DNA from: a bacterium
GTDB lineage: Bacteria > Patescibacteriota > Gracilibacteria > UBA1369 > LOWO2-01-FULL-3
Direction of reading: 5' to 3'
NCBI GenBank assembly: GCA_027622635.1
Contig: JAQBYK010000085.1
Coordinates: forward strand, 1-5,128
DNA length: 5,128 nt
Shown here: one piece after another, positions 1 through 5,128 of the stretch
Layout of the letters: every line of letters begins with the position of its first letter
Position numbering within the stretch: position 1 is the first letter of the stretch
Program-made: the position numbers and the translations under genes
The notes under the pieces: model-generated
What the model was told of the DNA's origin: nothing
Seen by the model: only the letters and a program-made list of their open reading frames with translations
The model's database searches: none

Positions 1-1605
1 TTTTTTGCAACACTGCTGGCTATTCCTTTCCTCATAGCACATTATTTCATCGTAAAAAACCAAAGTGGTGCATTAAAAACGCTACTCTGGATCATCATAA
101 TATCAAAACTGCTTGTTGCTCTTACAATGGGGGCATTTGAAACCACATGGTTCACAAGCTTTATACAAAATTTCATAGCCAATCCAACAGAAAACCCATG
201 GGTATATTCCTACCAAAGTCACTACACAGAATTTGGATATCCACCATTCCTAATGTACATACATGCATTTTTCATGTGGATTTTTAAACCTCTTCTAAAC
301 CTAGAGCCACCATATTGGGCAACACCATATGCCTATTCTCTATTCAAAATACCTTTACTAATAATAGACCTTTTCTTCCTTTCATATTTTTTAAAAGCAC
401 GAAAAGGAGCAGTAAAAAAAACAGCATTTCTCTTTTACCTATTAAACCCATTCTTTCTTAGCTACATATATTTCTCAAATCACATGGATTGGGTGGTAGT
501 TTTCCCATTCTTTTTAAGTATTTTGGAATTCGAAAAAAACAAGCTTTCCAAAAAATTCTTAGTACTTTTCGGGATTTCCTTAATGTTAAAACCTCTAGGA
601 TTGTTGTATATCCCTATAGTATTAGTGGAACTGCTCCCAAAAATCAAAGAAAAACCTTACAAAATTTTCAAGTACATAGGTTTAATGCTCATCCCCATAT
701 TGACTTGGAAACTCTCAGAATTACCATATTCGCTTTCCATGGAATACAGAGAATTATTCGGAGTAGATGGCTTTGAACGAACCTTCGGAAATAGTAATTT
801 CCTGCCTGTTCCACTATTCACAATAGCCTTCGTTTTACTGGGAATATACTGGAGTATTAATGTGTTTTTGAAGAATAACTGGAGTATATCAGAAAGAATC
901 ATTGTACTCACATTAGTCCTTGCTGGACTCGGACATCCATCACCTGCCTGGATATTATGGGGTCTCCCATTCATTGTTTTACTAATGATGAAAAACAAAA
1001 TTAAGTACACACCCCTTTGGTGGGTTTGGACGATGTTTTTCGTATTTCGACACATGTTAGTTCCTCAATCCCCATTTTTTAGTAGCTTTGGTGTATTCAT
1101 AACATACTTTTTAAAACTAGATTATGGATATACCCTCGGTATACCATTAAATTTTCTCAACAAAAACCTCGGTGCCAATTATACCAATTACATCGTGTTT
1201 TTGGCAGGAATCCTTTGGCGAATATCAAGTTTAACTCTAGCAGCCCTAATTATTAAGGATAAATTACAAAACAGCTTGAAGTCATTTAAAAACCCTATTT
1301 CGCTTACAACAATCGTAATTTTTGCTCTATTAATTAGTGGATGTAGCCCAAAATACAGCTGCGATAACAAATACAATTACACCCTAAAAATGGCCACGTC
1401 CAATCATGGATTTGAAGAATACTATGAACTTGAATGTTGTGTACATAATCCATATTCATCAAATCCAGCCTGCATTCCTGAAAACCGTGATATAATAGTT
1501 CCTCTTCCATTCCCGGCTAGTCTTAGTCAGACTGAAAGTAAATACACCATGATAGATTCAGAAGAAAAGGATCCGCCAATATACGAATCCTACTCTAGCT
1601 TTTAA
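1..1605 (+). CDS. GT-C-like multi-spanning membrane glycosyltransferase, 5' partial, with Cys-rich C-terminal tail
   Basis: Probable integral-membrane glycosyltransferase using a polyprenyl-phosphate sugar donor outside the cytoplasmic membrane. The frame is open from base 1, giving 534 visible residues; the ATG at 127 is internal, because the 42 codons before it encode two hydrophobic segments (about residues 1-18 and 27-45). About 13-15 hydrophobic segments follow, to residue 447. GT-C-like marks are an acidic residue just after an early membrane segment (E47, in ETTWF), a YPP motif at 80-82 leading into the next segment, a KP at 197-198 in a membrane segment, and GHPSPAWILWGLPF at 311-324, resembling the SPQ-x-x-W-x-LP region of bacterial GT-C proteins. 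The tail after residue 447 is atypical: LLISGC is a lipobox, followed by about 86 polar residues with Cys 448, 454, 479, 480 and 491. Nine bases separate it from the GT4 gene, so the two are probably co-transcribed. The exact family (GT39, GT87 or other) and the substrate are unknown. Confidence 0.72.
   Translation, partial: FFATLLAIPFLIAHYFIVKNQSGALKTLLWIIIISKLLVALTMGAFETTWFTSFIQNFIANPTENPWVYSYQSHYTEFGYPPFLMYIHAFFMWIFKPLLNLEPPYWATPYAYSLFKIPLLIIDLFFLSYFLKARKGAVKKTAFLFYLLNPFFLSYIYFSNHMDWVVVFPFFLSILEFEKNKLSKKFLVLFGISLMLKPLGLLYIPIVLVELLPKIKEKPYKIFKYIGLMLIPILTWKLSELPYSLSMEYRELFGVDGFERTFGNSNFLPVPLFTIAFVLLGIYWSINVFLKNNWSISERIIVLTLVLAGLGHPSPAWILWGLPFIVLLMMKNKIKYTPLWWVWTMFFVFRHMLVPQSPFFSSFGVFITYFLKLDYGYTLGIPLNFLNKNLGANYTNYIVFLAGILWRISSLTLAALIIKDKLQNSLKSFKNPISLTTIVIFALLISGCSPKYSCDNKYNYTLKMATSNHGFEEYYELECCVHNPYSSNPACIPENRDIIVPLPFPASLSQTESKYTMIDSEEKDPPIYESYSSF
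1276..1344 (+). other. Lipoprotein-signal-like segment with lipobox (LISGC) inside the GT-C ORF
   Basis: The stretch has the layout of a type II signal peptide. It has a basic N-region (KSFKN), a hydrophobic core (LTTIVIFALL) and a lipobox ISG-Cys, with the Cys codon at 1342-1344. A TTG codon at 1276 would start it exactly as an independent lipoprotein, giving a product of 109 residues ending at 1605. However, the only AGGA-like sequence (1255-1259) lies 16 bases upstream, too far for a normal ribosome binding site. As part of the long protein it would be the last membrane segment, with Lys residues on the cytoplasmic side and the Cys at the outer face, which is where signal peptidase II cuts. 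Whether it is processed, or is a separate gene, cannot be told from the sequence. Confidence 0.4.
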
Positions 1606-1614
1606 ACAACCTTC

Positions 1615-2727
1615 ATGCACATATTAATCATCGCCGATCCCATCGACAACCAAAAAGCCGGAGTTCACACATACACAAAGAACTTAATTCGAGAACTTCT
1701 AAAAATTGGCGATCACAAATACACATTCATCCACAATAAAGAAAATCCTTTCTTTGAAAATACAAATCATCAAATAATTCCCATCAAAAAAACCCTTGGA
1801 TATGGGACATATCGCAAATTCTTTCTAATTCCCAGCCTAATACGCAAATTAAATCCCGACATAGTCCTTGAACCATGTCACATAGGACCATTTAGGGTGC
1901 GTGCAAAAAGAGCTGTAATGATTCACGACCTCACTCCCATTTTGATGCCCAATCTCCACATAAAACGCAGTACAATCATTCACAAATTATTTCTAAAAAG
2001 AATTCTCAAAAACGCAGACATAATACTCACAGCATCTGATAGAACAAAACAAGACATCAAAAATTATTCACACACAAAAGCAAAAATTGAAACTATTCCA
2101 CTTGGCATCAAGCAAATACCAAACGAACTCAGCAATACGGAATTCTTCTTAAAGAACGGCTATCCCAAACCAAAAGTAGTTAGACCTCCAGATATGAAAG
2201 ATCCATACCTACTCTACCTCGGCACAATCGAACCACGCAAAAATCTCGAGACACTAATCGATGCCTTCGTTGAACTTAAAAAATCCAACAAAATTCCTCA
2301 CAAACTAATCCTCGCCGGAGAAATAGGATGGAAAGCTAAAAAAATCCTGGAAAAAGCAAAGCACCTGGACATAATTATGACAAATCACGTCTCAGAAGAT
2401 GAAAAAGAAAAACTTTATGCCAATGCCGACATATTTATCTATCCATCTCTATACGAAGGCTTCGGATTGCCACCTCTAGAAGCCATGAATCACAATGTCC
2501 CCGTAATTTGCTCAAACGGCGGCAGTTTAAAGGAATTGTATGAGAACTACGCCTTAATGTTTGACCCAAAAGACAAAGAGCAACTCAAAAGACATATTGT
2601 TTCCTTATTGGAAAACAACGAACTACGTCAAAACCTGGTAGAGAAAGCCAAGCCTTACTCCCAAAAATTTACCTGGAAAAAAACGGCCGAAAGAACCCTA
2701 CAAGCACTTTCAGGAAATCTTCTTTAA
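1615..2727 (+). CDS. GT4-family (GT-B fold) glycosyltransferase
   Basis: A 370-residue retaining glycosyltransferase that transfers a sugar from a nucleotide-sugar donor to a growing glycan at the cytoplasmic face. The N-terminal acceptor domain (about 1-180) has the GVHTYTKNL loop at 16-24 and HDLTP at 104-108. The C-terminal donor domain has GTIEPRKN at 203-210, whose R208 and K209 contact the donor phosphates in this family. It also has LAGEIGW at 233-239, and SLYEGFGLPPLEAM at 278-291 with the EX7E pair E281 and E289. Length and motif order are normal for WbaZ/MtfA-type GT4 enzymes, which are often mannosyltransferases, but the sugar cannot be assigned. No signal peptide or membrane span is seen. 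The ATG at 1615 is 9 bases after the upstream stop and lacks a Shine-Dalgarno sequence, so translational coupling is likely. The 3' end overlaps the convergent SDR gene by 18 bases. Confidence 0.93.
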   Translation: MHILIIADPIDNQKAGVHTYTKNLIRELLKIGDHKYTFIHNKENPFFENTNHQIIPIKKTLGYGTYRKFFLIPSLIRKLNPDIVLEPCHIGPFRVRAKRAVMIHDLTPILMPNLHIKRSTIIHKLFLKRILKNADIILTASDRTKQDIKNYSHTKAKIETIPLGIKQIPNELSNTEFFLKNGYPKPKVVRPPDMKDPYLLYLGTIEPRKNLETLIDAFVELKKSNKIPHKLILAGEIGWKAKKILEKAKHLDIIMTNHVSEDEKEKLYANADIFIYPSLYEGFGLPPLEAMNHNVPVICSNGGSLKELYENYALMFDPKDKEQLKRHIVSLLENNELRQNLVEKAKPYSQKFTWKKTAERTLQALSGNLL

Positions 2728-3747
2728 CCAAGACAAAATCCCTTGTTTAACAGACTTGCGATGAGTTTTTCCAATTTGCTTATCCAGGCCCTTATGGTTA
2801 CGCACATACCAATCATAAGATTCTTTTAACATCTTTTTATTACTGTCCTTTGCCCGCCATCCTAAGACTCGATTTGCCTTACTAACATCAAAATAACATG
2901 GTTCACTGGCAATCGTATAATGGTAATCAACCAAGGGCGAAATCTTCAATAAATCAAAAAATCTCAGTACATTTCTAACAAAAAATGCATTCAAGGGCCT
3001 AAGTTTTGAACCCGTCTCAGCATATTCAAGCAAATCCTCAAGGTCTTCACCAACAGTAGTATATTCCTCAGCTCCAATATTAAAATCCTCATTCCTACAT
3101 TCTTTAACAGTCATTAAATAACAGGCTTCCGCCAAATCATCAGCACTCACAAACTGAAAAAGGTTTTTTCCATTGCCTATCAAATACACATTTTTTCCTT
3201 GCTCTATCCAGTCAAATAAAATATCAAAAATCCCCAACCTATGCGTGCCCAATATAGTCCTAGGCCGAACTATGCTTAGATCAAAATCATGCTCTTTCCT
3301 AAATTTTCGACAAAGCTCCTCAGCTCCATATTTTGCCTTTCCATAGTCGCCAAAAGGAGTTAATTCGGTATTCTCGTTAACAGGAACTTCTTTGGGAACA
3401 CCATAAACAGAACTTGTAGATAGATGTAAGAATTTCTTAACTCCATTTTCAAGCGCAGAATTTAATACATTTTGAGTGCCCTCCACATTAACTTTCCAAA
3501 AGTGCTTGCCACTGCGAGATATAGGCAATGCAGCGGCGGTATGATGCACAACGTCCGCACCCTTCATAGCTTCAATCAATTTCGATTGATCCAATATATC
3601 CCCCTTCACAAAACTCACACCCATATCCAAATATTTCTGATCCAAATCTTCCAGATCATACACAATCACCTCCTGCCCCTCTGACAAAAGTTTTTCAATC
3701 AAATGAAGTCCAAAAAAACCTGCTCCCCCTGTAACAAAGTGCTTCAT
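2710..3747 (-). CDS. NAD-dependent epimerase/dehydratase, extended SDR family (SDR A)
   Basis: A 345-residue cytoplasmic extended short-chain dehydrogenase/reductase acting on a sugar, probably nucleotide- or carrier-linked. The Rossmann fold opens with TGGAGFFG (G7, G10, G13), and the second strand ends in VYD with D31, which favours NAD over NADP. GDILD at 49-53 fits the adenine pocket. The catalytic set is complete: T111 in LSTSSVYG (109-116), Y135 and K139 in YGKAK. The substrate-domain signature RPRTILG is at 161-167 and FQFVSADDLAEA at 198-209. FDVSKANRVLGW at 286-297 is the usual end of the fold. A basic tail follows (about 318-345, with at least eight Lys/Arg), which could bind membrane; this is inference. 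Its ATG lies 2 bases past the stop of SDR B, implying coupled translation. An AAGGA is present 14 bases upstream, too far for a standard ribosome binding site. The gene ends with TGA. Epimerase, dehydratase and reductase activities cannot be separated by sequence alone. Confidence 0.92.
   Translation of the reverse strand: MKHFVTGGAGFFGLHLIEKLLSEGQEVIVYDLEDLDQKYLDMGVSFVKGDILDQSKLIEAMKGADVVHHTAAALPISRSGKHFWKVNVEGTQNVLNSALENGVKKFLHLSTSSVYGVPKEVPVNENTELTPFGDYGKAKYGAEELCRKFRKEHDFDLSIVRPRTILGTHRLGIFDILFDWIEQGKNVYLIGNGKNLFQFVSADDLAEACYLMTVKECRNEDFNIGAEEYTTVGEDLEDLLEYAETGSKLRPLNAFFVRNVLRFFDLLKISPLVDYHYTIASEPCYFDVSKANRVLGWRAKDSNKKMLKESYDWYVRNHKGLDKQIGKTHRKSVKQGILSWLKKIS
2724..2750. repeat. Imperfect inverted repeat at the convergent gene ends
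   Basis: The arms TTAACCAAG (2724-2732) and CTTGTTTAA (2742-2750) pair over 9 bases with one mismatch around a 9-base loop, spanning the GT4 stop codon and the last codons of SDR A. It could act as a weak bidirectional transcription stop, since both units must end here and there is no spacer. The stem is AT-rich and no T-run follows it on either strand, so it is not a typical intrinsic terminator and may be chance. Confidence 0.22.
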
Positions 3748-3749
3748 AA

Positions 3750-4766
3750 TTAAACTTTAAATCCTTGATGAACCCTAGCAAAATCAACGCTTCTTCGCAT
3801 GCCTTCTTCCAAGCCTACAGTAGGTCTATAACCTAATTCCTCCTTTGCCTTAGATATATCACAAGCAATGGACTTAGCCATCTCTCCCGCAACGTGGAAA
3901 TCCGTAGAATAAAAACCTGTTGCTTGCACCAAAGCATCGACTTTTTCGCATATCCAGGAAGAAATAGCCGGAAGTCTCCTGGGCCTAAGTTGAACATTTA
4001 ACAATTTCGCAATCGTTTCATAAATTTCATTTGTAGTATAAGCCCTTTCATCACTAACCCAATATGTCCGGCCATTCGCCTTATCCACCTTCTCAGCTAA
4101 AAGCAAAGCTTGAATAGTATTGTCCAAATAAGACATACTTCTCAGATTCCTGCCATTTCCAAACATGATAGGATTTCCGGCTTTAATCATATTAAAAAAC
4201 CTGAGCTGTCTTGCAGGCTGACCGGGCCCGTAAAACCAGCAAGGCCTCAAAATAACGGTTTCAAGCTTGCCCTCACTATGGTAACGATTAACAAGAGCTT
4301 CCGCCTGAGACTTACTTTTACCATAAGCCATATATGGCCTTTCACTGTCCCCTTCTTTCATCAAGGTATCATGCGTTTTATTCACCCCGGCAGGAGAATT
4401 ACTACTCACAAATATAAATCTCCTCACACCTGCATCAGCGGCAGCTTTAAGCATATTCTCTGTTCCATTAACATTTACTTCAAAAAGCTCACTGACCTTT
4501 TTGTGAGGATGAATAAGTCCCACACAATGAAACACCGTCTCAACTCCTTTAAGCGCATTCTTTAAAGACTCAGCATCCAGCACATCACCACGAACAATCT
4601 CTGCATTCGTCTCCGGAACATCCAAACCGGGTAAAGAAAGTGCCTTCACCATTCTTTCCTCACCACTAGAATATTTCTGCAATTCATGACTTGGACTACT
4701 CAAAACCTCAACCAAACGAGTCCCAAGCCATCCCGGAAAACCTGTAACTAATGTATTTATTGCCAT
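3750..4766 (-). CDS. NAD(P)-dependent epimerase/dehydratase, divergent extended SDR (SDR B)
   Basis: A 338-residue extended SDR, cytoplasmic, probably acting on a sugar or polyprenyl-linked sugar. The nucleotide-binding motif is TGFPGWLG (G9, G12, G15), a variant of TGxxGxxG. A longer-than-usual stretch (about 23-57) separates the first strand and helix from GDVLD at 60-64, and its probable second strand (VKALSLPG) ends without the Asp typical of NAD-specific enzymes. The catalytic residues look intact: S122 in VSSNSPAG (120-127), Y148 and K152 in YGKSK. The usual VYG after the Ser is replaced by PAG. RPCWFYGPG at 174-182 and MSYLDNTIQALLLA at 211-224 match the substrate domain. This resembles the 3-beta-hydroxysteroid dehydrogenase-like branch of the family, which also includes many sugar epimerases. 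It starts 23 bases after the UbiA-like gene with no visible Shine-Dalgarno sequence and ends 2 bases before SDR A. Its DNA is visibly richer in G+C than the GT-C gene. Substrate unknown. Confidence 0.9.
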   Translation of the reverse strand: MAINTLVTGFPGWLGTRLVEVLSSPSHELQKYSSGEERMVKALSLPGLDVPETNAEIVRGDVLDAESLKNALKGVETVFHCVGLIHPHKKVSELFEVNVNGTENMLKAAADAGVRRFIFVSSNSPAGVNKTHDTLMKEGDSERPYMAYGKSKSQAEALVNRYHSEGKLETVILRPCWFYGPGQPARQLRFFNMIKAGNPIMFGNGRNLRSMSYLDNTIQALLLAEKVDKANGRTYWVSDERAYTTNEIYETIAKLLNVQLRPRRLPAISSWICEKVDALVQATGFYSTDFHVAGEMAKSIACDISKAKEELGYRPTVGLEEGMRRSVDFARVHQGFKV

Positions 4767-4789
4767 ATCGCAGAGATTCTATCTAAGAA

Positions 4790-5128
4790 TTAAGTGACAA
4801 TCAATGCTCTCACATAATCAGCGTTATAATAAAAAACCCATGCCAGATAAGCTAACCACAAAAGCACTGTAATCAAAATCCAATAATCCCTGAACAGAAC
4901 TTTTTCCGGAGTCTGCCCTTCATTAAATCTATGAATCGTATATAGATATCTAAAAAGCCCAAAAAACACAAAAAACACAGAGTAGAGTAAATATGGAATC
5001 TTAGCCTCAATTGCATACAGACTATAACTAATCAAAATGCCGGCAACCAATAGATTCAGCAGAGAATCCAGAAACCCAACAGTATAAAGTGACAAAACTT
5101 TTCTGGTACTGTGGCTCACTTTAGACAG
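4790..5128 (-). CDS. UbiA-superfamily prenyltransferase, C-terminal fragment (decaprenyl-phosphate phosphoribosyltransferase-like)
   Basis: The frame is open at the right edge; 112 C-terminal residues are visible. The GTG at 5117-5119 is an internal Val codon: the three codons before it (Leu-Ser-Lys) continue the frame. The visible part has three hydrophobic segments, about residues 20-39, 45-62 and 83-101. Three patterns match my memory of the C-terminal part of polyprenyl-phosphate phosphoribosyltransferases such as mycobacterial UbiA (Rv3806c): STRKVLSLYTVGFLD at 7-21, FGLFRYLYTIHR at 56-67, and TPEKVLFRDYWILITVLLW at 73-91 with the R80-D81 pair. Such enzymes move phosphoribose from PRPP to a polyprenyl phosphate at the membrane, the first step towards decaprenyl-phosphoryl arabinose. 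The catalytic Asp-rich motifs lie in the missing N-terminal part, so activity cannot be judged. The gene leads the minus-strand operon. Another UbiA branch, or an unrelated small membrane protein, is a less likely alternative. Confidence 0.72.
   Translation of the reverse strand: MSKVSHSTRKVLSLYTVGFLDSLLNLLVAGILISYSLYAIEAKIPYLLYSVFFVFFGLFRYLYTIHRFNEGQTPEKVLFRDYWILITVLLWLAYLAWVFYYNADYVRALIVT

Noticed and set aside
127..129. ATG as the true start of the GT-C gene
   Set aside because: The frame is open upstream to base 1 and encodes two good hydrophobic segments, so the gene begins outside the window.
489..776. 95-codon open frame on the plus strand
   Set aside because: It is an out-of-frame shadow inside the GT-C gene, with no start signal and a composition unlike a folded protein.
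657..1055. 132-codon open frame on the minus strand
   Set aside because: It lies entirely inside the GT-C coding region on the opposite strand and shows no recognisable domain; the plus-strand frame has coherent membrane segments and motifs.
1188..1376. 62-codon open frame on the minus strand
   Set aside because: It is antisense to the 3' part of the GT-C gene, with no domain or start signal.
3472..3684. 70-codon open frame on the plus strand
   Set aside because: It is antisense to the Rossmann-fold region of SDR A, whose motifs are well conserved on the minus strand.
4110..4565. 151-codon open frame on the plus strand
   Set aside because: It is antisense to the catalytic region of SDR B, with no recognisable motif; its length reflects the codon bias of the real gene.
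4767..4789. Promoter or hairpin between the UbiA-like gene and SDR B
   Set aside because: The 23 bases hold only very short self-complementary runs and no convincing -10/-35 pair; the spacing fits a single operon.
5117..5119. GTG as the start of a separate 109-residue membrane protein
   Set aside because: The frame stays open to the window edge, and the residues on both sides of the GTG match the continuing sequence of a UbiA-type enzyme, so this is an internal Val codon.

Overview
The window is 5,128 bases of compact, gene-dense, AT-rich bacterial DNA. It holds five protein-coding genes, two of them cut by the window edges. There is no RNA gene, mobile element, CRISPR array or intergenic stretch longer than about 25 bases. 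The content is that of a cell-envelope glycan locus: a multi-spanning GT-C-like glycosyltransferase, a GT-B (family GT4) glycosyltransferase, two different extended-SDR sugar epimerase/dehydratases, and the C-terminal end of a UbiA-superfamily membrane prenyltransferase. The last resembles decaprenyl-phosphate phosphoribosyltransferase.

Layout. Bases 1-2727 (+ strand) carry the GT-C-like membrane protein, open at the left edge, then the GT4 glycosyltransferase after 9 bases. Bases 2710-5128 (- strand, read right to left) carry the UbiA-like fragment, open at the right edge. SDR B (3750-4766) follows after 23 bases and SDR A (2710-3747) after 2 more. The two gene sets converge and overlap by 18 bases at their stop codons. 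No promoter is visible, because both transcription units begin outside the window.

How the genes may work together (inference). The UbiA-like enzyme would load a pentose phosphate onto a polyprenyl phosphate carrier. One or both SDRs could modify that lipid-linked or a nucleotide-linked sugar. The GT4 enzyme would add sugars on the cytoplasmic face, and the GT-C enzyme would use a polyprenyl-phosphate sugar on the outer face. No substrate can be fixed from sequence.

Organism. The evidence is AT-rich composition with A-rich codons, standard stop use (TGA ends SDR A, so TGA is not a sense codon here), and no Shine-Dalgarno sequence at a normal distance from any visible start. This fits an uncultivated AT-rich bacterium, for example a Patescibacteria/CPR member or another lineage with weak Shine-Dalgarno use. 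The placement is low confidence. The most unusual feature is the end of the GT-C-like protein: its last membrane segment ends in a good lipobox and is followed by a Cys-rich tail of about 86 residues.
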